Shown: piece after piece, positions 12,675 through 23,435 of the stretch
How positions within the stretch are numbered: the stretch's first letter is position 1
Layout of the letters: each line of letters starts with the position of its first letter
From: an uncultured Mediterranea sp.
GTDB taxonomy: Bacteria > Bacteroidota > Bacteroidia > Bacteroidales > Bacteroidaceae
Direction: 5' to 3'
DNA length: 64,000 nucleotides
NCBI GenBank assembly: GCA_945831575.1
Contig: CAMACX010000010.1
Location: forward strand, 1 to 64,000
Translations under genes and position numbers: made by a program
The notes under the pieces: generated by a model
Seen by the model: the letters and a program-made list of their open reading frames with translations, nothing else
Told to the model about the DNA's origin: nothing
Database searches by the model: none

Positions 12675-14060
12675 ATGAACTTTAATCCATTCATTCAAAG
12701 TATTATGAACGTAAAGTATCTATTAGTATTCATTTTTTGCTCTTTAGTAGGGCAGGTGGTCGCCCAGGACAATGTCATTGACGAAGTGGTCTGGGTTGTT
12801 GGTGATGAGGCCATCTTGAAGTCTGAGGTGGAAGAGGCGCGCATGAATGCCGTCTATGAAGGACGCCATTTCGACCGCGACCCCTATTGTGTCATTCCCG
12901 AGGAGATTGCTGTGCAGAAGCTTTTCCTCCACCAGGCCGAGCTCGACAGTATCGAGGTGCCAGAGAGTGAGGTCATCCAGCGCGTGGATTACATGACCAA
13001 CATGTACATCAATAACATAGGTTCGCGTGAAAAGATGGAGGAGTACTTCAACAAGACCTCTTCGCAGATTCGCGAGACACTGCGTGAGAATGCCCGTGAA
13101 GGACTCAAGGTGCAGAAGATGCAGCAGAAACTCGTGGGCGAGATTAAGGTGACACCAGCCGAGGTACGCCGCTATTTCAAGGATTTGCCTTCTGACAGTA
13201 TTCCTTACATCCCTACGCAGGTAGAGGTTCAGATTATTACCCAGCAACCCGTTGTCCCTGTGGAGGAGATTGAGGACGTCAAGCGCAGACTGCGTGAATA
13301 CACCGAACGCATCACCACGGGCGAAACCAGTTTCTCCACCTTGGCACGACTCTATTCTGAGGATCGCGAGTCGGCCTTGCATGGAGGTGAACTGCCTTTC
13401 TATGGAAAGGGACAGCTGAACCAGGCTTTTGCTAATGTAGCCTTTAACCTTCAGGATCCCAATAAAGTCTCCAAGATTGTGGAGTCGGAGTTTGGCTATC
13501 ACATCATCCAGCTCATCGAGAAGCGTGGTGAGCGCATCAAGGTACGTCACATCTTGATCAAGCCCCATATTCCCGATGATGCTATCTTGGCTGCCAATGC
13601 CCGTCTGGACTCCATAGCCGATGACATCCGCAACCAGAAGTTTTCCTTCGAGGCTGCAGCAGCGATGCTGTCGCACGACAAAGATACACGTAATAACCAT
13701 GGACTCCTGCCCAACCCCGCGACAAATACCTCGCGATTTGAGATGCAGGAACTTCCCCCCGAGATTGCCAAGGTGGTAGATGGTATGCAGGTGGGCGAGA
13801 TTTCCAAGGCATTCACCATGATTCCCCAGAAGACGGGTAAGGAGGAGTGTGTCATTGTGAAGCTGAAGAGCCGTATCAATGGTCATAAGGCTACCATTGC
13901 AGAGGATTATCAGAACCTGAAAGAGATTGTATTGGCCAAGCGTCGTGATGAGATGCTGGATAAGTGGATCCGCGAGAAGCAGCGCCACACCTATGTGCGC
14001 ATTAAGGAGGAGTGGCGTGGCCAGTGTGCATTCAAATATCCCGGTTGGATCCGTGAATAA
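12675..14060 (+). CDS. SurA-like peptidylprolyl isomerase
   Basis: Two parvulin segments (FSTLARLYSEDRESALHGGELPFYGKGQLNQAFANVAFNLQDPNKVSKIVESEFGYHIIQLIEKRG...VRHILIKP). Confidence 0.9.
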   Translation: MNFNPFIQSIMNVKYLLVFIFCSLVGQVVAQDNVIDEVVWVVGDEAILKSEVEEARMNAVYEGRHFDRDPYCVIPEEIAVQKLFLHQAELDSIEVPESEVIQRVDYMTNMYINNIGSREKMEEYFNKTSSQIRETLRENAREGLKVQKMQQKLVGEIKVTPAEVRRYFKDLPSDSIPYIPTQVEVQIITQQPVVPVEEIEDVKRRLREYTERITTGETSFSTLARLYSEDRESALHGGELPFYGKGQLNQAFANVAFNLQDPNKVSKIVESEFGYHIIQLIEKRGERIKVRHILIKPHIPDDAILAANARLDSIADDIRNQKFSFEAAAAMLSHDKDTRNNHGLLPNPATNTSRFEMQELPPEIAKVVDGMQVGEISKAFTMIPQKTGKEECVIVKLKSRINGHKATIAEDYQNLKEIVLAKRRDEMLDKWIREKQRHTYVRIKEEWRGQCAFKYPGWIRE

Positions 14061-14085
14061 TCGCTCCTAAAAGTCGCTGTCAATC

Positions 14086-15750
14086 ATGAGTAAAAAAAGC
14101 GCTGTTTCTCCTACTAGTCGGTTGTGCGTGGCCTTGCCGTTGCTGCTGGTCATCTGTGCGCTCAGTGCGCAGGACCGGCCTAAGTCAACTGAACCTCAAC
14201 AGGCCAAGAAGACCCGGATAGACCTTCTTCATGCTGATGAGGCCCAGGCCGACAAGCAGGCACGTCCCGATGTACAGGTGTTGGTCGGCTCGGTGCAGTT
14301 GCGCCATGCAGGGATGCTGATGTTCTGCGATACAGCCTATCTCTTTGAAAAGACGAACTCCGTAGAGGCTTTCGGGAACGTGCGCATGGAGCAAGGAGAT
14401 ACCCTCTTCATCTACGGCGACCGTCTCTATTATAACGGGATGTCACAGCTGGCTGAGTTGCGCGAGCATGTGCGTATGATCAACCGGAACTCCGTGCTGA
14501 CCACCGACAGCCTGAATTACGACCGGGTGCTTGACCTGGGCTACTATTTCGAGGGGGGAACGTTGACCGATGAAGAGAATGTGCTCACCTCCATCTGGGG
14601 AGAATATTCGCCGACCACCAAGCTGGCCACCTTCAATCATGAGGTACGCCTGGTCAATCCCCGCTTTACCCTCACCTCTGATACGTTGAAGTACAGCACG
14701 GAGAGTAAGATTGCTACCATACTGGGCCCCTCGGATATCGTGAGTGACGAGAATCACATCTATTCAGAACGTGGCCTATATAATACGCAGACAGAACAGG
14801 CTGAATTACTTGACAGATCAGTGCTCACTAACCAGGGGAAGCGATTGACAGGCGATAGCCTCTTTTACGACCGTAAGCAGGGATTTGGCGAAGCATTCCG
14901 TCACGTGGTGATGAATGACACCGTCAACCGGAATATGCTTACAGGCGACTATTGCTTCTATAATGAGTTGACTGGGCATGCCGTCGCTACTGACCGTGCG
15001 GTAGCCGTTGACTATTCGCAGGGTGACAGCCTCTTCGTGCATGGGGATACCTTGCGGTTGCTCACCTACCATATGAACACCGATTCCGTCTATCGGGAGC
15101 TGCGTATTTATCATCATGTACGTGCTTATCGGAGTGATGTGCAGGCGGTGTGTGACTCGTTGGTGTATAATTCCAAGGATTCTTGCATGACGATGTACCG
15201 CGACCCCATTATCTGGTATGGTGCGCAGCAGCTCCTCGGTGAGGAGGTCAAGGTCTATACCAATGACAGCACCATCACTTGGGCTCATATCATCAATCAG
15301 GCGCTGGTGGTGGAACAGAAAGATACGGTACATTACAATCAGGTGAGTGGAAAGGAGATGAAAGCCTTCTTTGAGGAGGGAGAGATGCGTCAGGTAGATG
15401 TCAATGGCAATGTATTGGTGGTGTTTTATCCCATTGATGAGAAAGACAGCACCTTTATAGGGTTGAATCATGCAGAGGGAGGTTTCCTCAGAATGCTGCT
15501 CAAGGAGCGCCGTATGGATAAGGGGGCCTTTATAGGTAAAGCCGGTGGCACGCTCTATCCTATGTCGCAGATTCCCCCTGACCAGTATCGTCTATCCACC
15601 TTCGCTTGGTTCCCTGAGATTCGCCCAAGGAACAAGGGAGACATTTTTGAGTGGCGTGGCAAGCCGCAGGGACAAGAACTGAGGAAGAGTGACCGCAAGC
15701 CACAGAGTTCGCCTCGTGAGATGCATATCAAGCGAGCCAATAAGAAATAA
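14086..15750 (+). CDS. OstA/LptA-like organic solvent tolerance protein
   Basis: Repeated OstA beta motifs (MFCDTAYLFEKTNSVEAFGNVRMEQGDTLFIYGDRLYYNG; LTGDSLFYDRKQGFGEA). Confidence 0.85.
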   Translation: MSKKSAVSPTSRLCVALPLLLVICALSAQDRPKSTEPQQAKKTRIDLLHADEAQADKQARPDVQVLVGSVQLRHAGMLMFCDTAYLFEKTNSVEAFGNVRMEQGDTLFIYGDRLYYNGMSQLAELREHVRMINRNSVLTTDSLNYDRVLDLGYYFEGGTLTDEENVLTSIWGEYSPTTKLATFNHEVRLVNPRFTLTSDTLKYSTESKIATILGPSDIVSDENHIYSERGLYNTQTEQAELLDRSVLTNQGKRLTGDSLFYDRKQGFGEAFRHVVMNDTVNRNMLTGDYCFYNELTGHAVATDRAVAVDYSQGDSLFVHGDTLRLLTYHMNTDSVYRELRIYHHVRAYRSDVQAVCDSLVYNSKDSCMTMYRDPIIWYGAQQLLGEEVKVYTNDSTITWAHIINQALVVEQKDTVHYNQVSGKEMKAFFEEGEMRQVDVNGNVLVVFYPIDEKDSTFIGLNHAEGGFLRMLLKERRMDKGAFIGKAGGTLYPMSQIPPDQYRLSTFAWFPEIRPRNKGDIFEWRGKPQGQELRKSDRKPQSSPREMHIKRANKK

Positions 15751-15792
15751 TATACATAGATATAATCAATTAGCCAACAGAATATTTACATT

Positions 15793-16083
15793 ATGGGAAT
15801 GTTTACCATGCGAAAGCCCCGGGGCTTTCATCACCCTTATATCTACGTGGATGAGCGTAAGGAACGTTTGGCCAAGATGACTGAGGATGCCAAGCGCGAA
15901 CTGGGTATGCTCCCTCCCAAAAAGTTTAAACCTGAAGATATCCGTGGTACGTTTATCGAGGGAACAACTCACTTGAAACGCCGCAAAGAGAGTGGCCGTA
16001 AACCGATGCACCTGGGTGTTCTGCTAGTCTTTATAGCCCTGCTCTGCTGGCTTTGGTATGCAATCTCCAGTGGTCTTATTTAA
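15793..16083 (+). CDS. Small hypothetical protein with one C-terminal TM helix
   Basis: 96 aa ORF between ostA-like and mutL, hydrophobic C-terminus HLGVLLVFIALLCWLWYAISSGLI. Confidence 0.7.
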   Translation: MGMFTMRKPRGFHHPYIYVDERKERLAKMTEDAKRELGMLPPKKFKPEDIRGTFIEGTTHLKRRKESGRKPMHLGVLLVFIALLCWLWYAISSGLI

Positions 16084-16114
16084 TAGTGGTCTTATCTAAT
16101 TATGTCATGCAGCT

Positions 16115-18049
16115 ATGAGTGATATCATCCGTTTGCTGCCCGATTCAGTGGCTAATCAGATTGCTGCCGGTGAGGTAATACAGCGTCCGGCTTCTGTGGT
16201 GAAGGAGTTGGTAGAGAATGCTGTGGACGCTGGAGCCACCGAAGTACACGTGCTGGTTACCGATGCAGGAAAGACCTGCGTGCAGGTGATTGACAACGGC
16301 CAAGGGATGTCCGAGACAGATGCCCGGCTTGCGTTCGAGCGTCATGCCACATCCAAGATCCGCCAGGCCACCGACCTTTTCGCTCTCCGCACGATGGGAT
16401 TTCGTGGCGAGGCATTGGCCTCCATTGCTGCTGTAGCTGAGGTCGATTTAAAGACCCGTCAACAGGGTGACGAACTGGGTACCCGCTTGATAATATCCGG
16501 TTCACGCGTGGAGAGCCAGGAGGTGGTGAGTTGTCCGTTGGGCAGTAACTTTAGTGTAAAGAATCTCTTCTTCAATGTTCCCGCACGTCGTAAGTTCCTT
16601 AAAGCCAATTCTACTGAATTGAGCAATGTCTTATTGGAATTCGAACGTATCGCATTGGTACATCCTGATGTCGCTTTCTATCTCTATAGTAATGACAGTG
16701 AGCTATTCAATCTGCCCGCATCCTCCTTGCGCCAACGGGTGCTGAGTGTTTTCGGCAAGAAGCTCAACCAACAGTTGCTTCCTGTGGAGGTAGAGACCTC
16801 GCTGATTACCATCAACGGCTTTGTAGCCAAACCTGAGACGGCACGCAAGAAGGGGTATCATCAATACTTCTTTGTCAACGGCCGGTACATGCGCCATCCC
16901 TATTTCCATAAGGCGGTGATGGAAGCCTATGACCGACTTATTCCGGCGGGGGAGCAGATCTCTTATTTCCTCTATTTTGATGTCGATCCAGCCAATATAG
17001 ATGTCAATATTCACCCGACGAAGACTGAAATCAAGTTTGAGAATGAGCAGTCAATCTGGCAGATTCTTGCTGCGGCTATCAAGGAGACCCTAGGACGCTT
17101 TAATGAAGTGCCGACCATCGACTTTGACACCGAAGACCGACCTGCCGAGATGCCAGCTTTTGGAGAGCAAGTTTTACCAATCAGACCTCCCGAGGTCCAC
17201 TACAACGCCAGCTACAATCCCTTCACGGGGTCAGCGGGTTCTATAGCAGGTAGAAAGGCCACGGGAACGGTTACTGACTCAATCCTGCCAGCCTCGAGCT
17301 CTTCGTCAGACGACTCCACTATGGCTTGGGGACTTGACAGATTGAATGCTCCCGACCCTTCCGATTCACGTGCTGCGGCATATGCCCCAGCATCCGACAG
17401 CCTGGAGGATGTATTGCCGGATAAAGACGGTGATGAGGGCCGTTTGCCATTGGGCGAGGAGCAAAAACGGGCAAGCCTGACAGGTGGTGACTATTTGCAG
17501 TTCAAGGGACGTTATATCCTTACCTCTGTCAGGTCGGGCTTGATGCTGATTGACCAACATCGCGCCCATGTACGTGTGCTATTCGACCGCTATATGGAGC
17601 AGATACGCCGGGGCAAAGGGCTCTCTCAGGGAGTGCTTTTCCCTGAAATCCTTCAACTGCCACCTTCCGAGGCTGCCATGCTGGATGCACTACAGGATGA
17701 CTTTGAGGCGGTGGGATTTGACCTCTCTTCCTTAGGTGGTGGTAGTTATGCCATTCAAGGAGTCCCGGCAGGGATTGAGGGTCTCCACCCTGTGGAGTTG
17801 GTGCGTAGCATGGTGAATAATGCCTTGGAGAAGGGAGGCGACATCAAGGAGGAGGTACAGGAGCTGTTGGCCCTTACACTGGCCCGTGCTTCTGCTATCG
17901 TCTATGGTCAAGTGCTTACCATGCAGGAAATGACCACGCTGATTGATGATCTGTTTGCCACGACAATGCCGACCTATACCCCTGATGGAAGGCCGGTGCT
18001 TACCACTATTCGTGAAGAAGAAATTGACAAATTATTTAATAAACCCTAA
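16115..18049 (+). CDS. mutL: DNA mismatch repair endonuclease MutL
   Basis: [33 protein letters not shown], MutL C-terminal domain. Confidence 0.97.
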   Translation: MSDIIRLLPDSVANQIAAGEVIQRPASVVKELVENAVDAGATEVHVLVTDAGKTCVQVIDNGQGMSETDARLAFERHATSKIRQATDLFALRTMGFRGEALASIAAVAEVDLKTRQQGDELGTRLIISGSRVESQEVVSCPLGSNFSVKNLFFNVPARRKFLKANSTELSNVLLEFERIALVHPDVAFYLYSNDSELFNLPASSLRQRVLSVFGKKLNQQLLPVEVETSLITINGFVAKPETARKKGYHQYFFVNGRYMRHPYFHKAVMEAYDRLIPAGEQISYFLYFDVDPANIDVNIHPTKTEIKFENEQSIWQILAAAIKETLGRFNEVPTIDFDTEDRPAEMPAFGEQVLPIRPPEVHYNASYNPFTGSAGSIAGRKATGTVTDSILPASSSSSDDSTMAWGLDRLNAPDPSDSRAAAYAPASDSLEDVLPDKDGDEGRLPLGEEQKRASLTGGDYLQFKGRYILTSVRSGLMLIDQHRAHVRVLFDRYMEQIRRGKGLSQGVLFPEILQLPPSEAAMLDALQDDFEAVGFDLSSLGGGSYAIQGVPAGIEGLHPVELVRSMVNNALEKGGDIKEEVQELLALTLARASAIVYGQVLTMQEMTTLIDDLFATTMPTYTPDGRPVLTTIREEEIDKLFNKP

Positions 18050-18052
18050 GTT

Positions 18053-19570
18053 ATGCTGCGACGAGTTCGAATCCTTTTGGCAGTTGTATGCCTGCTGTTG
18101 ATTACCGGGCTGTTTCTCGACTTCACCGGTACGCTCCATTCCTGGTTTGGGTGGTTGCCCAAGCTTCAGTTCTGGCCTGCTGTGTTGGCCCTGAATGTTG
18201 GAGTGGTGCTTTTCTTGTTACTGCTTACATTGCTTTGCGGCCGTGTCTATTGCTCTGTGATTTGTCCGCTGGGTGTGATGCAGGATGTGGTCTCCCACCT
18301 TAGTGGCCTTCGTAAGAAGAAGAAATACCGCTTCGGTTACTCTCCTGCGCGTAATGTGCTGCGCTATAGTATGCTGGTATTGTTTCTGATTGCAACTTTG
18401 GCAGGCTTGGGCTCTTTGGCCGCATTGCTGGCCCCTTATAGTGCTTTTGGACGTATAGCCCATTCATTGTTGGCTCCGATTTATGGCTGGGGAAACAACC
18501 TGTTGGCTGGCTGGGCAGAGGCTCAGGGAAGCTTTGCTTTTTCTCGGCATGAGGTATGGCTACGCAGTCTGCCTACCTTGGTGATTGCCGTGATCACGCT
18601 GGTGGTACTCTTTGTTTTGGCCTGGCGCAATGGGCGTACCTATTGTAATACCGTTTGTCCGGTGGGAACCATACTCGGATTCTTCTCGCGTTTCTCGTTG
18701 CTGCGTCCAGTTATTGACGTGAATAAGTGTAACCGTTGTACGCTCTGTTCGCGTCAGTGCAAGGCCTCCTGCATTGACCCGGCTCATCATCGGATAGATT
18801 ACTCCCGCTGTGTGGCTTGCATGGATTGCATCGGTGCATGTAAGCATGGGGCTATCAGCTATCGGTTGCGTACCAAGGCTGCTTCTGCAGTGGAGAAGCC
18901 CATTGCTTCCTCAGACGTTAAGCTCGCTTTAGCCCCAACAGGTACGTCGCGCCGCAGTTTCCTTACCGGTGCCGGTTTAGCCCTTGGGGCAGTAGCAGTT
19001 GAAGCCCGGCGTAAGAAGGTGGATGGTGGCTTGGCCAAGGTCATTGACAAGCAGCAACCTGTGCGCCGCACGCCGATTGTCCCTCCTGGTGCAGAGGGGG
19101 TACGCCATTTCTATCAGCACTGCGTGGCTTGCCAGCTTTGTGTGTCGGTCTGCCCGAATAACGTGCTTCGTCCCTCCACTGACCTGATGCGGTTGATGCA
19201 GCCCGAGGCTTCGTATGAGCGTGGTTATTGCCGTCCGGAATGTACCAAATGTTCCGAAGTGTGTCCGACTGGTTCCATCCGTCTGTTGACTCGTGCAGAG
19301 AAGTCATCTGAGCAGATAGGTCATGCTGTGTGGATCAAGCAGAACTGTTTGCCTGCTGTCAATGGAACTTCTTGTGGCAATTGTGCTCGTCACTGCCCTG
19401 TTGGCGCCATTACTATGGTGCCGATGCATCCTGATGACGAGCAGTCGCCTCGGATACCTGTTGTAGATGAAAACCGTTGTATCGGTTGTGGAGCCTGCGA
19501 GCACCTCTGCCCTGTGCGTCCCTTCAGTGCCATCTATGTAGAGGGCCACAAACAGCATCATACCATCTAA
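18053..19570 (+). CDS. Polytopic 4Fe-4S ferredoxin (NapH/YccM-like) fused to a NapG-like ferredoxin with an internal Tat-like motif
   Basis: TM helices, CPLGVMQ / CPVGTILG, several CxxCxxC clusters, internal SRRSFLTGAGLALGAVAV. Confidence 0.85.
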   Translation: MLRRVRILLAVVCLLLITGLFLDFTGTLHSWFGWLPKLQFWPAVLALNVGVVLFLLLLTLLCGRVYCSVICPLGVMQDVVSHLSGLRKKKKYRFGYSPARNVLRYSMLVLFLIATLAGLGSLAALLAPYSAFGRIAHSLLAPIYGWGNNLLAGWAEAQGSFAFSRHEVWLRSLPTLVIAVITLVVLFVLAWRNGRTYCNTVCPVGTILGFFSRFSLLRPVIDVNKCNRCTLCSRQCKASCIDPAHHRIDYSRCVACMDCIGACKHGAISYRLRTKAASAVEKPIASSDVKLALAPTGTSRRSFLTGAGLALGAVAVEARRKKVDGGLAKVIDKQQPVRRTPIVPPGAEGVRHFYQHCVACQLCVSVCPNNVLRPSTDLMRLMQPEASYERGYCRPECTKCSEVCPTGSIRLLTRAEKSSEQIGHAVWIKQNCLPAVNGTSCGNCARHCPVGAITMVPMHPDDEQSPRIPVVDENRCIGCGACEHLCPVRPFSAIYVEGHKQHHTI

Positions 19571-19604
19571 TCCCTATTTATCAACTTCAAAAACGCGTAA
19601 TATA

Positions 19605-21026
19605 ATGAAGAATAATCATATTCCCCAACCGGCTGACATTGGGCGTCGTCAATTCCTTCAGGGACTTGGTGCGGGTGCTTTGGCTACGGCAGCGCTGATG
19701 AGTGGCTGCGCAGAGGACAGCAGTAAGGGCGCTGCAACCGGTACCCCCTCTCTGTCTGGTGAGATTCCAACGGACAAGATGACCTATCGTATCAACCCTA
19801 AGACGGGTGAGAAGGTCTCCCTTTTAGGTTATGGCTGCATGCGCTGGCCTACCCTTAAAGAAGAGGGCGAGCCAATAGATCAGGAGAGCGTCAACCGTCT
19901 CGTGGACTATGCCATTGCCCATGGAGTCAATTATTTCGATACCTCCCCGGCCTATTGCAAGGGGATGAGTGAGCGGGCTACAGGTATCGCTTTGAAGCGT
20001 CATCCACGCGATAAATACTTTATCGCTACCAAGCTCTCCAACTTTGCCCCTGAGACTTGGAGCCGTGAAGCATCCATCGAGATGTATCACAACTCGTTCA
20101 AGGAGCTTCAGGTGGACTACATCGATTACATGTTACTTCACGCCATAGGTATGGGCTCGGGAGATGACGGTATGCCTGCGTTGCATGCCCGCTATCTCGA
20201 CAATGGCCTGCTCGACTTCCTGCTTGAAGAGCGCGAGAAGGGTCACATCCGTAATCTCGGCTTTTCCTATCATGGTGATATCCGTGTGTTTGATTACCTG
20301 CTCTCGCAACACGACAAGTACCGCTGGGACTTTGTGCAGATTCAGCTTAATTACCTTGACTGGCAACATGCCCGTGAGATGAATCCGCGCAATACTGATG
20401 CTGAGTATCTCTATGGTGAGTTAGCTAAAAGGAATATCCCTGCTGTCATTATGGAGCCCTTGTTAGGCGGACGCTTAGCTAAGGTGAATCAGGGTATCGT
20501 ATCACGCTTGAAGCAACGTGAACCTGAGCGCAGTGTAGCCTCGTGGGCTTTCCGTTTTGCTGGAAGTTGGCCCGGTGTGCTTACAGTGCTGAGCGGTATG
20601 ACCTATATGGAGCATCTGGAGGACAACTTGCGTAGTTTTTGTCCCTTAAAACCGCTTACTGATGAAGAGAACAAATTTCTCTATGCCACGGCCAATCTGA
20701 TACTTCAGTTCCCTACAATCCCCTGCAATAACTGTAATTATTGTATGCCTTGTCCCTACGGCCTCAATATTCCTGCGGCATTGCTCTATTATAATAAATG
20801 TGTGAATGAGGGTAATATTCCCGAGAGTAGTCAGTCGGCAGACTACCGTCGTGCGCGCCGTGCTTTCCTTGTGGGCTATGACCGTGCATTGCCCGCCGTG
20901 CGTCAGGCAAGTCACTGCATCGGTTGTGGTGAATGTGTGACCCATTGTCCGCAGAATATTCAGATACCTAAGGAATTGCAACGCATTGACCGCTTGGTGG
21001 AACAATTGAAACAGGAGATCATTTGA
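19605..21026 (+). CDS. Aldo/keto reductase with C-terminal 4Fe-4S domain; Tat signal with lipobox-like cysteine
   Basis: RRQFLQGLGAGALATAALMSGC; AKR signatures (GCMRWP..., NYFDTSPAY); C-terminal CNNCNYCMPCP and CIGCGECVTHCP. Confidence 0.9.
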   Translation: MKNNHIPQPADIGRRQFLQGLGAGALATAALMSGCAEDSSKGAATGTPSLSGEIPTDKMTYRINPKTGEKVSLLGYGCMRWPTLKEEGEPIDQESVNRLVDYAIAHGVNYFDTSPAYCKGMSERATGIALKRHPRDKYFIATKLSNFAPETWSREASIEMYHNSFKELQVDYIDYMLLHAIGMGSGDDGMPALHARYLDNGLLDFLLEEREKGHIRNLGFSYHGDIRVFDYLLSQHDKYRWDFVQIQLNYLDWQHAREMNPRNTDAEYLYGELAKRNIPAVIMEPLLGGRLAKVNQGIVSRLKQREPERSVASWAFRFAGSWPGVLTVLSGMTYMEHLEDNLRSFCPLKPLTDEENKFLYATANLILQFPTIPCNNCNYCMPCPYGLNIPAALLYYNKCVNEGNIPESSQSADYRRARRAFLVGYDRALPAVRQASHCIGCGECVTHCPQNIQIPKELQRIDRLVEQLKQEII

Positions 21027-21030
21027 TGTT

Positions 21031-23337
21031 ATGAAGCTGTTGCTGCTCCTTTGGTTACTCCTTGCAGTATGCTTCCCTTCAGTCTCCTTCTCCTCGGCAA
21101 CACAGCGTGGTGTCATTGGGGAGAAGGAGACTGTTGACAGGGATGGGACGACCCCTGTAAAGAGAGATGACCGATGGAGAGTAGCAGTAGCAGAGGCTCT
21201 GCGCCGGAAGAGAGCGGTGGCGAGAGAGGCTGATTCCATTATGGAGCGGGTACGCTTCTTTGCGCCTTTCTATGATGGCCTGGTGGATGATTACCGGGCT
21301 CAGCTGTACATCAAGGGGGAAGTGGATGTACACAGAAAGAATTTTCTGATTCGTTTTCTCCCCTCGATGTTTCATCTGCGTAAGGGTGAGCGTCAATACC
21401 TCATAGAGAATTACAGCGAATTGCATTATTCATCTCCCGACCTGTATGATCAGAAGGTCAGTGCCTCTGTAGGTACTGTGGGTAAGTTATGGAATGTGGA
21501 CGGACTTCTCCCAGAATATTGCCAACTGCGTGTCTATGCTCCTACGCTATTTGATAACAAGCTGATATCCCCGCTTTCGGCTGATGGCCCCAAGTACTAC
21601 CGATATCTGATGGACTCTGTCATGGGACCGGAACATCATCGTGCCTACCGTATTCGCTTCATGCCTCGACAACGTAGCTACCAGCTAGTGGGTGGCTATG
21701 TGGTTGTGAGCGACAGGGTTTGGAGCCTGCGTGAGATGCGTTTCACAGTACGTTCGGAGTACTACAATTGCCATGTGTTGGTGAAGATGGGTGATGTGGG
21801 AGCGCAAGAAGAGTTTCTGCCTCAGCGCATCCATCTTGATGGGGAGTTCCATTTCTTCGGTAATCACATCACGAACCGCTATTTTGCCGACTTTGACTAT
21901 CGTGAAGTGACAACGCATGACCCAGGCCGTCAGCAAGCGTCCGTGCGGGAGGATCCTTATGACCTTACAGCCAACTATACCTTGCGTACAGATACCAATG
22001 CCTACCGACGTGACACTGCTTACATGGCACGTCTGCGTCCTGTATCCCTTACCTCCTCAGAGCAGGAGATTTATCGTCGTCATTACCTGCGTGTGGATAC
22101 TATGGATAAGCTAGGCATCCGGCATCAAAAGAAGCGACAAAGTGTGTCATGGCGTCAGGTGGGTGACGTCTTGGTCGAGTCGAACACCGTACAATTCAGT
22201 AAGCAGGGCAGTCTCCGCTTCTCGCCGTTGCTCAATCCTTTTATGCTGAGTTATAGTGCTTCAAAGGGGGTGTCGTATAGCCATAAATTGCGTTATCAGT
22301 CGTATCTTTCCCATGACCGTTTTCTCTACATCAGTCCCTATTTTGGTTACAACTTCAAGCAACGGGAATTCTATTGGCGCATCAACGGGCAGTTGGATTA
22401 CTTACCCGCCAAGCGGATGGGCATCAAGGTCGAGGTGGGCAATGGTAATCGCATATACAGTAGCCGCTTGTTGGATGAGCTGAAAGATATGCCTGATAAG
22501 GATTTTAATATCAGTGCATTGCAGCTTCATTACTATCGTGACCTCTATGGGAAGCTACGTCATACGTGGGAGGTCGTCAATGGACTGACCTTGGAGGCTA
22601 CACTCGCCGTTCATCGTCGTACGGAAGACCGTAAGGCTCGTATGCAGGCTATTCAAGATGCAGGTATAGCTATCGGTACACTACCTATGGAGATGCTGGG
22701 CCTGAATGATATCTATAATAGCTTTGCACCAGGAGTACGTGTGGAGTGGACGCCTGGGCAATATTACTATATGAATGGTCGCCGCAAGGTGAACCTCTAT
22801 TCACGCTTTCCTACCATGTCGGTGGAGTGGGAACGTGGTGTGAAGGGAGTAGTGCCCCATTCAGGCGACTACGAGCGTGTAGAGGTGGACCTGCAGCATC
22901 ATGTTACATTGCGTCCGTTGCATGACCTTTATTACCGTGTGGGGTGGGGAGCCTTTACTAAGCAGCAGACCATCTTCTTCGTGGATTTCAGTAATTTCCG
23001 TCGTTCCAATCTGCCTACGGGTTGGAACGATGATATCGGTGGCGTGTTTCAGCTACTCGAAGGCTATTGGTACAACTCTTCGCGCCAATATCTGCGTGGT
23101 AACTTGACTTATGAGGCACCTTTCTTGCTGATGCGCCGTGTGCATCGCTTCACGCAGCATGTGCTCAATGAGCGGCTCTACTTTGGGGCATTGACTGTAC
23201 CTCATCTCAAACCTTATCTGGAGGTAGGCTATGGCATCGGGACCCATATTTTTGATTTCGGTCTCTTTGCCAGCTTTGCCAACTGGAAATATCAGCGTTG
23301 TGGGGTGAAGTTTACTTTCGAACTTTTCAACCGCTGA
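21031..23337 (+). CDS. DUF5686-like outer-membrane protein
   Basis: Signal peptide; YRIRFMPRQRSYQLVGGYVVVSDRVWSLREMRFTV; C-terminal beta-barrel-like segments. Confidence 0.6.
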   Translation: MKLLLLLWLLLAVCFPSVSFSSATQRGVIGEKETVDRDGTTPVKRDDRWRVAVAEALRRKRAVAREADSIMERVRFFAPFYDGLVDDYRAQLYIKGEVDVHRKNFLIRFLPSMFHLRKGERQYLIENYSELHYSSPDLYDQKVSASVGTVGKLWNVDGLLPEYCQLRVYAPTLFDNKLISPLSADGPKYYRYLMDSVMGPEHHRAYRIRFMPRQRSYQLVGGYVVVSDRVWSLREMRFTVRSEYYNCHVLVKMGDVGAQEEFLPQRIHLDGEFHFFGNHITNRYFADFDYREVTTHDPGRQQASVREDPYDLTANYTLRTDTNAYRRDTAYMARLRPVSLTSSEQEIYRRHYLRVDTMDKLGIRHQKKRQSVSWRQVGDVLVESNTVQFSKQGSLRFSPLLNPFMLSYSASKGVSYSHKLRYQSYLSHDRFLYISPYFGYNFKQREFYWRINGQLDYLPAKRMGIKVEVGNGNRIYSSRLLDELKDMPDKDFNISALQLHYYRDLYGKLRHTWEVVNGLTLEATLAVHRRTEDRKARMQAIQDAGIAIGTLPMEMLGLNDIYNSFAPGVRVEWTPGQYYYMNGRRKVNLYSRFPTMSVEWERGVKGVVPHSGDYERVEVDLQHHVTLRPLHDLYYRVGWGAFTKQQTIFFVDFSNFRRSNLPTGWNDDIGGVFQLLEGYWYNSSRQYLRGNLTYEAPFLLMRRVHRFTQHVLNERLYFGALTVPHLKPYLEVGYGIGTHIFDFGLFASFANWKYQRCGVKFTFELFNR

Positions 23338-23352
23338 GTGGATGAAAACAAA

Positions 23353-23399
23353 GACACACGAATAACACAGATTGATTCAGTCCATGTTATCCGTGTGTC
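23353..23399. terminator. Stem-loop between convergent genes, possible bidirectional terminator
   Basis: gacacacgaataaca...tgttatccgtgtgtc inverted repeat. Confidence 0.4.
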
Positions 23400-23435
23400 A
23401 TATCTCTGAAGAGTGGACTCTAGTCCTTTAGCAGC

